A DNA stretch of 64,000 nt from Sulfuritalea hydrogenivorans sk43H (GCF_000828635.1 NZ_AP012547.1:1860001-1924000), one strand, 5' to 3'; shown: positions 23,830-33,241, numbered from the stretch's first letter. Numbers and translations: made by a program. The notes: generated by a model not told the origin, from the letters alone.

Positions 23830-26084
23830 TGGAACCTCAGTTTCATGCCCTCAGCGATGCGAAGGAAATTTCCGGCACGGATCTGACCCAGCCGCGCGCC
23901 AAGGCGCTTCACGATGCCGTTAAGCAGCATCGTGACGCTGATCTCGTGGGCGTATTTCTGGGGAGGGCCACTCCCGAGGCATCGCTAGGCGAGATTATCG
24001 TCGTCGACCTTTCCTGCGACGGCGTCCCGCCGTCCAATGCGCCGGGCATCGGTTTCACTGAGCGTCTGGCGCTGTGCGTACCTGAAGACGCATCAAATCT
24101 GGTCGAAGTCCTGGCGCTCAGAGTGGGATTCCCGTTGCTGATGCATCAAAATTCGGTACTGCCGGATAGGCCTCGGAGCCTGTGCCTGTATCAGGAACCG
24201 CCGCGGTCCGTGGCCAGAACCTGGACAGCAGCTTCCATGCTCAAGCGCATTCAGGTTTGGCTCGAGGGGTCGGCCCGCGGAACCCTCCACGCCGCCGATC
24301 AGCCAGTGGAACAGCTTTTTTTCGTTTCGCCGTACGAGCTGGTTCTGCCGTGGAATTTCGAGTTGCTCCTGTCGGACAACAAGGCCAAGTTCTGGGTGGT
24401 ACGCGGGCCCAAGCGGCCGGGGAAAGGAGACACCTTTTTCCTGGAGGGCAGCGCGGAGCGTAAGGCAGAGCGCACAGCCTCCCTGGTCAGCTTAACGCTA
24501 CCTGCGGTGGTCCACGGACGCGTGGAGACGGACTTCGGGACGCTCGGACAATTGACTGACGCGCTGTCTGCACGAGGTGTCCACTTGTTGGGTGAGCTGA
24601 CGAGCGAGATCGAAACGCGCGTCGGCGCGGGAATTGCGGTCAGCCAGGACGAACCGGCTACCGTACTCCTGATGCGCGTCCCGATCGTCAGAACTGAAGG
24701 CCAGCCACCGTCGAAGATCGCCCATCGGGCCTATTTCCTGAACACCGGCATGCTGAAGCTGGGTGCCGCGATGGGGACGATTTACGCTGCCCACGACGGC
24801 AAATACTACAAGGAGGCGAAAGCGACCTTCATTCAGCCGCAGGAGAAAACGGAATGGCGCAGCCAGATCATTCTCCCGATGGAGGTGCTTAAATGCCTCG
24901 ATCGCCCGGCCGCCAGAGCCCAATCTGGGCTGGCTTCCGAGGGACCGGCGGGAGCCATGATTGGTGCCGGAGCGCTGGGAAGTGCGCTGCTGGACATGTG
25001 GACGAGAGCCGGCTGGGGAGAATGGTCAATTATCGACAACGACCATATCAAGCCGCATAACCTGGTCCGTCATCAAGCCGACGCGTTTTTGATCGGGGTG
25101 TCCAAGGCGGAGGCGGCCGTCCAGCACATCCGGTACGTCATGCAGAATGCAACGAAAGCGACCGCCGTCACTGCGGATGCCTGCGATTTGAAGGATGCCA
25201 AGGTGGTTGAGGCGCTGCGCGCCTCGAAACTGGTCTTGGATGCATCGACGACATTGGACTACCCGCGTTTGAGCAGCACGCGAGACGACGTTGGCCGGCA
25301 TGCCTCGGTCTTCGTCACACCGAGTGCCAGAGGCGGCGTATTGCTGCTCGAAGACGCTGCTCGCAAGAAAAGACTACGGACGCTCGAGGCGCAATACTAT
25401 CGAGCCATACTGACTTCCGACTGGGGAACCGATCACCTTGACGGGAATCGCGGCACCTTCTGGAGCGGTGCCAGTTGCCGCGATATATCGATGGTCATGC
25501 CGTATTCCGACATTGTTCGCCATGCGGCCGTTTTCGCCGAGCAAGTTCCTCGCCTTTCGGAGTTGCCCGAAGCGGCGATTCGCGTGTGGTCTTGCGATGC
25601 GGAGTCGGGTGCGGTCTCGGCGCACAGGATTGAAGCTGTCGATGAACTGCAGTTAAGTTTTGGCGAGTTGGATTTGTTCCTCGACGTCGGCGTCTACGAC
25701 AAGATGAAGTCGCTGCGCAAGATGCAACTCCCCGACGAAACGGGCGGCATCCTGCTGGGTTATCACGACTTCAACGTCAAAGCCGTCGTTGTCGTCGACG
25801 TACTGCCGGCGCCGACGGACAGCGAGGCGAGCCCTGGGTCTTTTGAACGGGGCCTGGCAGGCGTGGCCGACGCGGTGGTCGAAGCTCGCCGCCGTACCGC
25901 GGAAGTCGTCGGCTATATCGGCGAGTGGCACAGCCATCCCCGGGGCTACGGCGCGCATCCCAGTGGTGACGACAAATTTCAGTTGGCTTACCTGACGCTC
26001 GGTCTCGCCTTGGAGGGTCTGCCGGCGGTCATGCTTATTGTTGGCGACGACGAGCTATGCGCTATGCAAGGATTCGTGAAGTGA
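23829..26084 (+). CDS. Single-chain E2-E1(ThiF)-JAB ubiquitin-like conjugation/deconjugation protein
   Basis: 751 residues. The N-terminal E2-like domain (about 1-190) has the motif RSLCLYQEP with candidate catalytic C119 and the typical MLKRIQVWLEGSARGTLH helix. The central E1/ThiF domain has the nucleotide-binding MIGAGALGSALL near 378 and a candidate catalytic Cys near 550 (WSGASCRDISMVMP). The C-terminal JAB/JAMM protease has Glu in ETGGILLGYHD near 636 and the zinc motif EWHSHPRGYGAHPSGDD near 699, which is complete. CBASS type II splits these roles between Cap2 and Cap3; here both reside in one chain. It would ligate and release a C-terminal Gly tail. Confidence 0.9.
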   Translation: MEPQFHALSDAKEISGTDLTQPRAKALHDAVKQHRDADLVGVFLGRATPEASLGEIIVVDLSCDGVPPSNAPGIGFTERLALCVPEDASNLVEVLALRVGFPLLMHQNSVLPDRPRSLCLYQEPPRSVARTWTAASMLKRIQVWLEGSARGTLHAADQPVEQLFFVSPYELVLPWNFELLLSDNKAKFWVVRGPKRPGKGDTFFLEGSAERKAERTASLVSLTLPAVVHGRVETDFGTLGQLTDALSARGVHLLGELTSEIETRVGAGIAVSQDEPATVLLMRVPIVRTEGQPPSKIAHRAYFLNTGMLKLGAAMGTIYAAHDGKYYKEAKATFIQPQEKTEWRSQIILPMEVLKCLDRPAARAQSGLASEGPAGAMIGAGALGSALLDMWTRAGWGEWSIIDNDHIKPHNLVRHQADAFLIGVSKAEAAVQHIRYVMQNATKATAVTADACDLKDAKVVEALRASKLVLDASTTLDYPRLSSTRDDVGRHASVFVTPSARGGVLLLEDAARKKRLRTLEAQYYRAILTSDWGTDHLDGNRGTFWSGASCRDISMVMPYSDIVRHAAVFAEQVPRLSELPEAAIRVWSCDAESGAVSAHRIEAVDELQLSFGELDLFLDVGVYDKMKSLRKMQLPDETGGILLGYHDFNVKAVVVVDVLPAPTDSEASPGSFERGLAGVADAVVEARRRTAEVVGYIGEWHSHPRGYGAHPSGDDKFQLAYLTLGLALEGLPAVMLIVGDDELCAMQGFVK

Positions 26085-27160
26085 ACGACAGGCAGGTTGC
26101 CTTGGCGCTGTCCGGGGGCGGCATCCGTGCCATGATCTTCCACCTTGGCGTGCTCCGACATCTTGCCGAAAATGGAGCGCTCGAAACGATTTCTCGCGTT
26201 TCCACCGTCTCCGGTGGCAGTCTCCTGCTGGGACTCGTGTTCAAGGAGTGCGACTACGTCTGGCCACGCTCCGACCAGTTCCTTTCCCAAGTCTATCCAG
26301 CGCTGCGCGAGCAGTTGTGCGCGAAGAGCCTGCAATGGGGCGCCGCAAGACAGCTTGTGCACCCAGGAAATTGGCGATACTTCCTTTCTCGCTCAAACCT
26401 GCTGGCCAAGGCCTTGCGGCATGAGTGGGGCGTAACGGCAAAACTGTCTCGTTTGCCCGAAGCGCCGGAATGGTCGATCAACGGGACCACTGCGGAGACC
26501 GGGAAGCGGTTTCGGTTCAAGCGCGATTCCCTCGGTGACTACATGCTCGGCTATTCGGCACCCGGCGATTTCCCCTTGGCCGACGCCCTTGCTGTATCAG
26601 CTGCGTTTCCGGGAGGATTTGGTCCGTTATCGTTCGAGGCCGCCCGCTTTCAGTGGAAGAAGCGACCGGCATGGGGCGCCCCAGTGGATAGCGCCGTCAA
26701 CGTCGAAGTCGGTTACCGACGCCTGCACCTGTACGACGGCGGTATCTATGACAACTTGGGACTGGAACCCTTTTTCGATGCCGGACGCGGCGTTCCCAAG
26801 CCTGAGGTCGATTTCATTCTGGTGTCGGATGCCGGCGCGCCCTTAAGGTCTGGGTTTCCACGTTTTTCGATCAATCCCTGGCGACTGAAAAGGGTAGCCG
26901 ACATCACGTCTGATCAGTCGCGCGCCCTGCGAGTACGTGGCTTCATGAGCTATATCGGACAGAATTCCGACAAGGGCGCCTATGTCTATATCGGGATGCC
27001 GGCAGAGGCAGCGCACCGCATCGAGGGAGCCGAACCGGCCGGCTTCCCGACTACGTTACGCCGTGTAACGGGGGCGCAATTTGACTGCATCGCTGGACAC
27101 GGTCAAGCGGTCGCTTCCCAATCTTTGGCGGCGGACTCACTCGGATTTCACCGGGATTGA
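26057..27160 (+). CDS. Patatin-like phospholipase, putative effector
   Basis: Up to 367 residues. The oxyanion loop is LALSGGGIRAM near 19-28, the nucleophile elbow is STVSGGSLL and the catalytic Asp is in YDGGIYDNLG, so the Ser-Asp dyad is intact. The ATG at 26057 lies within the E1-JAB gene; a GTG at 26081 that overlaps its stop (GTGA) is an equally good start and removes only eight residues. Patatins such as CapV act in CBASS as membrane-degrading effectors switched on by cyclic dinucleotides. Here no cyclase is encoded, so activation must come another way. It ends the operon. Confidence 0.88.
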   Translation: MRYARIREVNDRQVALALSGGGIRAMIFHLGVLRHLAENGALETISRVSTVSGGSLLLGLVFKECDYVWPRSDQFLSQVYPALREQLCAKSLQWGAARQLVHPGNWRYFLSRSNLLAKALRHEWGVTAKLSRLPEAPEWSINGTTAETGKRFRFKRDSLGDYMLGYSAPGDFPLADALAVSAAFPGGFGPLSFEAARFQWKKRPAWGAPVDSAVNVEVGYRRLHLYDGGIYDNLGLEPFFDAGRGVPKPEVDFILVSDAGAPLRSGFPRFSINPWRLKRVADITSDQSRALRVRGFMSYIGQNSDKGAYVYIGMPAEAAHRIEGAEPAGFPTTLRRVTGAQFDCIAGHGQAVASQSLAADSLGFHRD

Positions 27161-27290
27161 AAAGCGCGGGGTAGCCGGATCGTATCGGCACAACCCGATC
27201 AGATCGCACGATTTGACCGCTAACACTCGATAATCTATCATTATCACATCTCACATTTTGGCGTTTTATGATTACGATTGACGCCAATTA

Positions 27291-27318
27291 TAGTATGTAT
27301 TATCGTAGTATGTAATAC
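27291..27318. promoter_or_regulatory. Repeats TAGTATGTA upstream of the KfrA-like gene
   Basis: Direct repeats TAGTATGTA at 27291-27299 and 27306-27314 overlap an inverted pair GTATTA / TAATAC (27297-27302, 27313-27318), 25 bases before the KfrA-like start. KfrA proteins bind repeats at their own promoter, so this is a plausible self-operator. The AT-rich setting contrasts with the coding DNA on both sides. Confidence 0.5.
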
Positions 27319-27342
27319 AGTACGAAATACATGGAGGTGGCC

Positions 27343-28392
27343 ATGGCACGTGGCGGCATTTACAAGGCGGAAGTCATCAGAGCTCGGGATAAGCTTTTGG
27401 CGGTGGGGCGGTATCCATCGATCGATGCAGTCCGACAAGAACTTGGCAACACCGGTTCGAAAGCCACCATCCACCGGTACCTCAAGGAGATCGAGGAAGA
27501 AGAGGGAGGCAAGTCCGGCACCAAGGTGGCCATCAGCGAGGCATTGCAGGACCTCGTGGCACGCCTGGCGGAGCGCCTCCAGATTGAGGCCGATGCCCGC
27601 ATCGCCGAAGTAAAAGCCAAGTACGTGGCCGAGTTGACGGAGCAGCGTCAGATGCAAGAAGCGGTCGAGGCTGAAGCGGCAGGCCTGCGCAAAGCGCTAG
27701 AGAAGGTCCAGGCCGATTTGACTGAGGAACAGACCCGTCATCAACGCACGGCAGAGCGTCTGCAACATGAGATTACGGCCCATGCCATCGCCACCCAGCA
27801 GGTGACCGACTTCGAAGACCGACTGCGGACGGAAGAGCGACACCGGCGATCCCTGGAGGAGAAGCATACCCATGCTCGCGAGGCGCTGGAACATTTCCGC
27901 ACGGCCACCAAAGAACAGCGTGAGCAGGATCAGCGCCAACACGAGCAGCAGGTCCAATACCTGCAAAGCGAGGTCAAGACCATCGGGAATAGCCTGATTC
28001 AGGCGCAGCAAGTGGCGGCGACAAGCAACCAAGAAAATGCACGCTTGACGTCGGAGCTATCCCAATCGGGACGATCCCTACATGACGCGAGGGCAGAAGT
28101 CCGGGCACTGAAGGATGTGAAAGCCGAACTGGTCGCGGCGCAACAGCAAATGGATCGCCTGGGACGTCGGGTGGCGGAACTCGAAACCCAAATCGGCGCA
28201 GCGAATGCGACGAATGAGCAACTCGCGGCTGGCCGCGCCCAAGATCGGGCAGAAATTCATCAACTTCAGATCAGCCTGACAGCGGCGCGGTCAGCAGCAG
28301 AGACGCAGGAGCAACTTGCTGAGAAGATTCAGGCATGGATGAATCAAAAACCAGGTCCTGCGGGCGGCGCGCCGGCGGCGGGTACACGTTAA
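27343..28392 (+). CDS. KfrA-like DNA-binding coiled-coil protein
   Basis: 349 residues. The KfrA_N domain (about 1-75; IYKAEVIRARDKLLAVGRYP, NTGSKATIHRYLKEIEEE) is followed by a long coiled coil from about 80 to 335 with heptad-like Glu/Gln/Leu content (VQADLTEEQTRHQRTAERLQ) and a short Pro/Gly tail. The ATG at 27343 has a GGAGGTGG ribosome-binding site; an in-frame ATG 12 bases earlier lies within that site and is disfavoured. KfrA proteins are plasmid-maintenance regulators often carried on integrated islands near recombinases. It is transcribed in the same direction as the patatin operon but has its own upstream repeats. Confidence 0.85.
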   Translation: MARGGIYKAEVIRARDKLLAVGRYPSIDAVRQELGNTGSKATIHRYLKEIEEEEGGKSGTKVAISEALQDLVARLAERLQIEADARIAEVKAKYVAELTEQRQMQEAVEAEAAGLRKALEKVQADLTEEQTRHQRTAERLQHEITAHAIATQQVTDFEDRLRTEERHRRSLEEKHTHAREALEHFRTATKEQREQDQRQHEQQVQYLQSEVKTIGNSLIQAQQVAATSNQENARLTSELSQSGRSLHDARAEVRALKDVKAELVAAQQQMDRLGRRVAELETQIGAANATNEQLAAGRAQDRAEIHQLQISLTAARSAAETQEQLAEKIQAWMNQKPGPAGGAPAAGTR

Positions 28393-28454
28393 ACCCGCGT
28401 GGTTGAGCGGCTTCCGGGAGAAACCGCCAAATTCAGCACGGAAAGTACGGGAAC

Positions 28455-29111
28455 CCTGACATTGCGCCGGGCGAGAGCGTTGCCCTGGTGGGGACATCGG
28501 GCGCCGGCAAGACGAGCCTGTTCCAGTTGCTGCTGCGTTACTACGAGGTGTCGGATGGGGCCATCCGGCTCAATGGCCAGGACATCCGGCAACTGAGCCT
28601 GCACGACCTGCGCGGTGGCATCGCTATCGTCCCGCAGGACCCGGTGATCTTTTCCGCCAACGCGCTGGAGAACATTCGTTATGGCCGCGCCACGGCGACC
28701 GACGATGAGGTCAGGCAGGCCGCGCGGGCGGCATTGGTGGATGAGTTCATCGATCGCTTGCCCGAGGGCTACCAGACCTTTCTGGGCGAGCGCGGCACGC
28801 GATTGTCGGGCGGACAGCGCCAGCGCATCGCGATTGCGCGGGCCATTCTGAAAGGCGCGCCGTTGCTGCTGCTGGACGAGGCGACAAGCGCGCTGGATGC
28901 CGAGTCCGAGATACTGGTGCAGCGCGGCTTGAATGCGGCGATGGAGGGACGCACCACCGTGATCATCGCCCATAGGCTGGCGACGGTACAAAAGGCCGAT
29001 CGCATCGTGGTGATGGAACGTGGGCGCATTGTCGAGATCGGCACCCCCGAGGATCTGCGCGGACAGGGAGGGCTTTACGCGAGGCTGGCGGCCCTGCAGC
29101 TCGACCTCTGA
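28455..29111 (+). pseudogene. 5'-truncated ABC exporter, ATP-binding domain only
   Basis: The nucleotide-binding half of an MsbA/ABCB-type exporter, intact from [12 protein letters not shown] through Walker A (GTSGAGKT), signature [13 protein letters not shown], Walker [13 protein letters not shown] and the H-loop IIAHRLAT to the stop. The transmembrane domain is missing: upstream of DIAPGE the frame enters unrelated sequence and meets a stop near 28402, right behind the KfrA-like gene. An ATG-less fragment of this kind is unlikely to work as an exporter. It marks where island DNA joins the chromosomal backbone. Confidence 0.82.
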
Positions 29112-29202
29112 TTGGCCGGTGCCAACTCTTTCCAGTTGTTTACATAATGCCAATTATACGAAGTAATAGCGCGGAATTGACCAATCCAAATTGAATCGAC
29201 CG

Positions 29203-29832
29203 CTACTCGACGGCCCCTACCTTACGCAGGTAGTCGACGATCTCGGCATTCCCAGCCTGGTGAGCCAGGCGTAGCGCCGTCAAGCCGTCATAGTCGGCAA
29301 GGTCCATGTCCGCATCGGCATCGACGAGTTGCTGAACCAGTTCAGGACTCCCGAGCTTGGCAGCGATCATCAATGCGGTTTGCCCATTGGGCGCTCGTGC
29401 ATCGAGTTTGGCGCCCTTGGCGATCAGCAGCGCGACGACTTCCTTGTTGCCGCCGAAAACCGCATAGTGCAAAGGCGTCCAGCCGGAGGGATCTAGCGTC
29501 GCTTTCTTTTCGAGCAGCGCCTGCACCACGTCGAGCCGGCCGCTCAGCGCAGCGAGCATCAGCGCGGTATCGCCGTATTGATTGCGACGATTGACGTTGG
29601 CCCGATTGGCCAGCAGGGTTTCCAGCAGCGAGTAGTTTCCGGTGCGTGCGGCAATCATCAGCAGCGTCGAGCCGTTGCGGTCGGCTGTATTGACGTCCAT
29701 CCCGCGCTTGAGCAGATCCACCACGGTGGCAGATTCGCCATTGCTCGCTGCCGCGATGATGTCGTCGTAGGCGCCCGCCCGCGCGATGCCAGTGGCTAAC
29801 AGAAAGATAAATACAACCAGAAGCTTACGCAT
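29203..29832 (-). CDS. Secreted ankyrin-repeat protein
   Basis: 209 residues: a signal peptide (KLLVVFIFLLATGIARAGA) followed by about five ankyrin repeats (GSTLLMIAARTGNYSLLETL, YGDTALMLAALSGRLDVV, GWTPLHYAVFGGNKEVVALL, GQTALMIAAKLGSPELVQQL). The start ATG at 29832 overlaps the stop of tatD by eight bases. An ankyrin gene after tatD is common in related betaproteobacteria, so this is backbone rather than accessory. It is probably a periplasmic protein-binding scaffold; no partner is evident. Confidence 0.9.
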   Translation of the reverse strand: MRKLLVVFIFLLATGIARAGAYDDIIAAASNGESATVVDLLKRGMDVNTADRNGSTLLMIAARTGNYSLLETLLANRANVNRRNQYGDTALMLAALSGRLDVVQALLEKKATLDPSGWTPLHYAVFGGNKEVVALLIAKGAKLDARAPNGQTALMIAAKLGSPELVQQLVDADADMDLADYDGLTALRLAHQAGNAEIVDYLRKVGAVE

Positions 29833-30607
29833 GGCTGGCGGCACCAAACAAACGAAAGAAATTGGTCGTGGTGGCTTGGGCCAAAGCCTCGATGTCGATG
29901 CCTTTCAGGCGTGCGACCTCCTCGGCGACATGCCTGACCAGGGCCGGATGATTGAGCTTTCCGCGATGCGGCACCGGTGCCAGATAGGGGGCATCGGTCT
30001 CGACGAGGATCCGGTCGAGTGGCACGAAGCTGGCTACTTCCTTGATTTGAAGCGCGTTCTTGAAGGTGACGATGCCTGAAAACGAGATATGGAAACCGAG
30101 TCGGAGGGCGGCTTCGGCAACGGCGAGCGTCTCGGTGAAGCAGTGGAATACGCCCCCTGCTTCGCCTGCGCCCTCCTCCTCAAGAATCCGCAAAGTATCG
30201 GCAGCCGCCTCCCGTGTGTGGATGATCAGAGGCTTGTTGGTGCGGCGCGCGGCGCGGATGTGGGTGCGAAAACGTTCGCGCTGCCACTCCAGATCGCCCT
30301 CCAGCCGGTAATAGTCCAGCCCGGTTTCGCCGATGGCGACGACTTTAGGATGGTTTGCGAGGCTAATCAAGCGCTCCTGGTCGGGCTCTTCGCCTTCCTG
30401 GGTGTCGGGATGAACGCCCACCGCGGCAAAGAGGTTGGGGAAGCGCTCGGTCAGTGCCAGAACGTCCGGAAACCGTTCCAGCGTGACGCCGGCGATCAGC
30501 GCCCAGCCGACGTCATTGGCCTTCATGGCGGCCAGCAGTTCGCCTTCCCGGCCTGCGAAGTCGGCGAAATCAAGGTGGCAGTGCGAATCGACCAGCAGCG
30601 CACTCAT
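29825..30607 (-). CDS. tatD: TatD-family metal-dependent DNase
   Basis: 260 residues with the family's metal ligands: VDSHCHLDF at the N-terminus, Glu in AIGETGLDYY, His in LIIHTREA, His in GGVFHCFTE and Asp in VETDAPYLAP. TatD enzymes are 3'-5' exonucleases acting in DNA repair and processing in the cytoplasm. The ATG at 30607 touches the stop of holB (TGATG). It belongs to the mltG-tmk-holB-tatD-ankyrin string of co-directional overlapping genes. Confidence 0.95.
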   Translation of the reverse strand: MSALLVDSHCHLDFADFAGREGELLAAMKANDVGWALIAGVTLERFPDVLALTERFPNLFAAVGVHPDTQEGEEPDQERLISLANHPKVVAIGETGLDYYRLEGDLEWQRERFRTHIRAARRTNKPLIIHTREAAADTLRILEEEGAGEAGGVFHCFTETLAVAEAALRLGFHISFSGIVTFKNALQIKEVASFVPLDRILVETDAPYLAPVPHRGKLNHPALVRHVAEEVARLKGIDIEALAQATTTNFFRLFGAASHA

Positions 30608-31647
30608 CAGGCCACCGGGCGCAGGGCGCGCAGGAAATGAGCCGCAAGGTTTTCGAGAAAAAGCAATTGATTCAATGGGTGACGGGCGCTGCGGCGGCAC
30701 TGGTTGATCTCGCGCCAGGCGGCCAGCAGGGCATTCGGATTGAGGTTCTGCACGCCTTTGGGCCGCGGCCAACCGCCGTGGTAGCGAACCTCGCCCGCCA
30801 AACGCTCCTGCGCCAAATCGAACAGCCAGCGCTGGACGCCTTCGACCAAGTTCTCCATGCGAAACACGCCGTCACCCTTGAGCAGGCCGTCCCAGCGCGC
30901 GGCGAGCGCAATCGGGTCCGCAGGCGGCGAAACCAGGGACTCGACCAGTGCGTCGATCGGCGCCAGTTGCCCCTGTTCCTTCCACTGCGCGACCCGCATC
31001 GGCGCGCCGCCGGCGAGGTTCAGGTAGCGCGCCGCCTGTTTTTCGAGACCGGCGCCGGCCAGCCAGGCGGCGGCGGCGGCGGCATCGGGCGGCCCGAAGG
31101 GAATCACCCGGCAGCGGCTCCGAATCGTCGGCAGCAGCGATTTTGTCTTAGATGAAACTAATATGAAATAAACACTTGAAGGTGGTTCTTCAAGTATCTT
31201 AAGAAGTGCATTTGCCGCCGCGGGATTCATCGCATCGGCTTCGGTGATGAGCACGACGCGGTTGCCGTCGCGATGGCTGCCAACAAAAACGAAGGCTTCG
31301 AGTTCGCGGATCTGGTCAATCTTGATATTGGCTGCACTGCGCTTTTTGGTCTTTTCGACGACGCCTTCTTCAGGTTCTTCATCGCCATCCGGGGCGACAC
31401 GCCGAAAATCCGGATGATTGCCAGCATCCAGCCAGCGGCAGGCTTGGCATTGGTCGCAGGCGCTCAGCTCGGGCGACATCGACTCGCAAAGCAAAAGTGC
31501 GGCAAGCTGTTCGGAGAAGGCGGTCTTGCCGACACCGGCAGGGCCGACCAGCAGAACGGCGTGCGGCAGCCGGGCAAGTCCCTGTCCGAGCAACTGCTCG
31601 CGGACAGTGTTGTTCCACTGTAATTGATTTAAATCAAAATGTTGCAA
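30607..31647 (-). CDS. holB: DNA polymerase III delta' subunit
   Basis: 346 residues; the clamp-loader subunit that helps place the beta clamp on DNA. The AAA+ P-loop is [13 protein letters not shown], the zinc module holds [17 protein letters not shown], and the sensor region is [17 protein letters not shown]. It overlaps tmk by 14 bases. Around 31138-31210, within the segment encoding [17 protein letters not shown] and SSKTKSLL, the codons become strikingly AT-rich compared with the GC-rich remainder. Confidence 0.95.
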   Translation of the reverse strand: MQHFDLNQLQWNNTVREQLLGQGLARLPHAVLLVGPAGVGKTAFSEQLAALLLCESMSPELSACDQCQACRWLDAGNHPDFRRVAPDGDEEPEEGVVEKTKKRSAANIKIDQIRELEAFVFVGSHRDGNRVVLITEADAMNPAAANALLKILEEPPSSVYFILVSSKTKSLLPTIRSRCRVIPFGPPDAAAAAAWLAGAGLEKQAARYLNLAGGAPMRVAQWKEQGQLAPIDALVESLVSPPADPIALAARWDGLLKGDGVFRMENLVEGVQRWLFDLAQERLAGEVRYHGGWPRPKGVQNLNPNALLAAWREINQCRRSARHPLNQLLFLENLAAHFLRALRPVA

Positions 31648-32245
31648 TTATATTCTCAAGTATTTTATTAATATGATTCGGGGTTTGCGTGGCGTCGATC
31701 AACCGAACGCGAACAGGGTTTTCGGTAGCTATTTTGAGATAGGACGCGCGCACGCGTTCAAAAAATGCGGCCTGCTCCTGTTCGAAACGATCCGGATTCG
31801 CGGTGGCGGCATGGAGGCGTTGCTGGGCAATGGCGACGGGGGCGTCAAAGATCAGGGTCAGGTCCGGTTGCAGATCGCCCAGCACCCATTGGGCGAGAGT
31901 TTCCAGCTTCTTCCAATCGAGGCCGCGCCCTCCTCCCTGGTAGGCAAACGAGGCATCGACGAAACGATCGCAAACCACCCAGTCGCCCCGTGCCAAAGCC
32001 GGCTCGATGACTTCCGCGATATGCTCGCGCCGGGCAGCGAACATCAGCAGCGCCTCGGTTTCCAGGTGCATCGGCTCCGACAGCAGCAGGGCGCGGAGCT
32101 TTTCGCCCAGAGGCGTGCCGCCCGGTTCGCGGGTGGCGACCACGGTATGCCCCTGCCCCCGCAAGTAATCCACCGCCCAGGCGTGCTGGGTGCTCTTGCC
32201 GGCACCGTCGATACCTTCGAAACTGATGAAACGGCCACGTATCAT
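31634..32245 (-). CDS. tmk: Thymidylate kinase
   Basis: 203 residues; converts dTMP to dTDP with ATP for DNA synthesis. The P-loop is [10 protein letters not shown], the DRY-like motif is [13 protein letters not shown], and [11 protein letters not shown] is the substrate-binding signature. Length is normal for the family. It lies between mltG (six bases away) and holB (overlapping), the conserved gene order of proteobacteria. The last 15 codons are AT-rich. Confidence 0.97.
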   Translation of the reverse strand: MIRGRFISFEGIDGAGKSTQHAWAVDYLRGQGHTVVATREPGGTPLGEKLRALLLSEPMHLETEALLMFAARREHIAEVIEPALARGDWVVCDRFVDASFAYQGGGRGLDWKKLETLAQWVLGDLQPDLTLIFDAPVAIAQQRLHAATANPDRFEQEQAAFFERVRASYLKIATENPVRVRLIDATQTPNHINKILENIIATF

Positions 32246-32251
32246 GGTTGT

Positions 32252-33241
32252 CTAGCGCCTCTGGAACTTGTTGACGGCATTGTTGTGCTGGTCCAGCGAT
32301 GCCGAGAACACGCTCGACCCATCGCCACGGGCGACGAAATACAGCTTGTCGCTCGGGGGCGGCGTCGCAGCCGCCTGCAAGGACGCCAGACCCGGCATGG
32401 CAATCGGCGTGGGCGGTAAACCGGCCCGGGTGTAAGTATTCCACGGCGTATCGGTCTGCAGATCGACCTTGCGCAGATTGCCGTCGAAGCGTTCGCCGAG
32501 GCCGTAGATCACGGTCGGATCGGTCTGCAACAGCATGCCCCGGCGCAGCCGATTGGCGAACACGGCGGCCACCTGCGGCCGATCGGAGGGCAGGCCGGTC
32601 TCCTTTTCCACGATCGAGGCCAGGATCAGCAGTTCGTAGGGCGTTTTGAGCGGCACGGTGGTGTCGCGGCGTTCCCATGCGGCCGCCAGCCTCAGCTGCA
32701 TGGCCTTGTAGGCGCGGCGCAAGACGTCCAGATCGCTGCTGCCCTTGTGGAAAAGATAGGTGTCTGGAAAGAACAGGCCTTCGGGATGCTTCTCGCCTGC
32801 GCCCAAACGGGCAAGAACCTCGGTATCGCTCAGCTTGAGCGAGTCATGGGCGAGATCGGGATGTTCGTTCAGTGCAGCGCGGAAATGGCGAAAGGTCTTG
32901 CCTTCGACCAATATGATTTCAGCTTGCGTTACATCGCCGCGGGTCAATTTGTCGAGCAGCGTCAAGGCTGTCAGGCCCTGCTCCACCTCATAACTGCCGG
33001 CCTTGATCTTCGCCGAGCGGCCGAGGATGCGGCCCAGTACCTCGAACTGCCACGCCGGCAGCCCGATGCCCGCGGCCTCGACTGCCTGGGCCGCTGCGCG
33101 CAGGCTGGCGCCTGTCGGCACTGAAAAAACGGTCGTTTCGCTGCGCATGGGCAAAGGACGCATCGAGAGCCAGCCGGCACCCGCGATTGCCGCGAGAAAT
33201 GCGAGAATCAGCACCAGCAGGATTAGTTTGAACGTACGCAT
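32252..33241 (-). CDS. mltG: Endolytic murein transglycosylase
   Basis: 329 residues of the YceG/MltG family, an inner-membrane enzyme that cleaves nascent glycan strands. There is one N-terminal TM helix (LILLVLILAFLAAIAGAGW), a LysM-like subdomain, and the conserved core ILASIVEKETG with catalytic Glu, then TDPTVIYGLG and NTYTRAGLPPTPI. The ATG at 33241 precedes the TM segment directly. It is divergent from ygfZ across 86 bases. Confidence 0.95.
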   Translation of the reverse strand: MRTFKLILLVLILAFLAAIAGAGWLSMRPLPMRSETTVFSVPTGASLRAAAQAVEAAGIGLPAWQFEVLGRILGRSAKIKAGSYEVEQGLTALTLLDKLTRGDVTQAEIILVEGKTFRHFRAALNEHPDLAHDSLKLSDTEVLARLGAGEKHPEGLFFPDTYLFHKGSSDLDVLRRAYKAMQLRLAAAWERRDTTVPLKTPYELLILASIVEKETGLPSDRPQVAAVFANRLRRGMLLQTDPTVIYGLGERFDGNLRKVDLQTDTPWNTYTRAGLPPTPIAMPGLASLQAAATPPPSDKLYFVARGDGSSVFSASLDQHNNAVNKFQRR

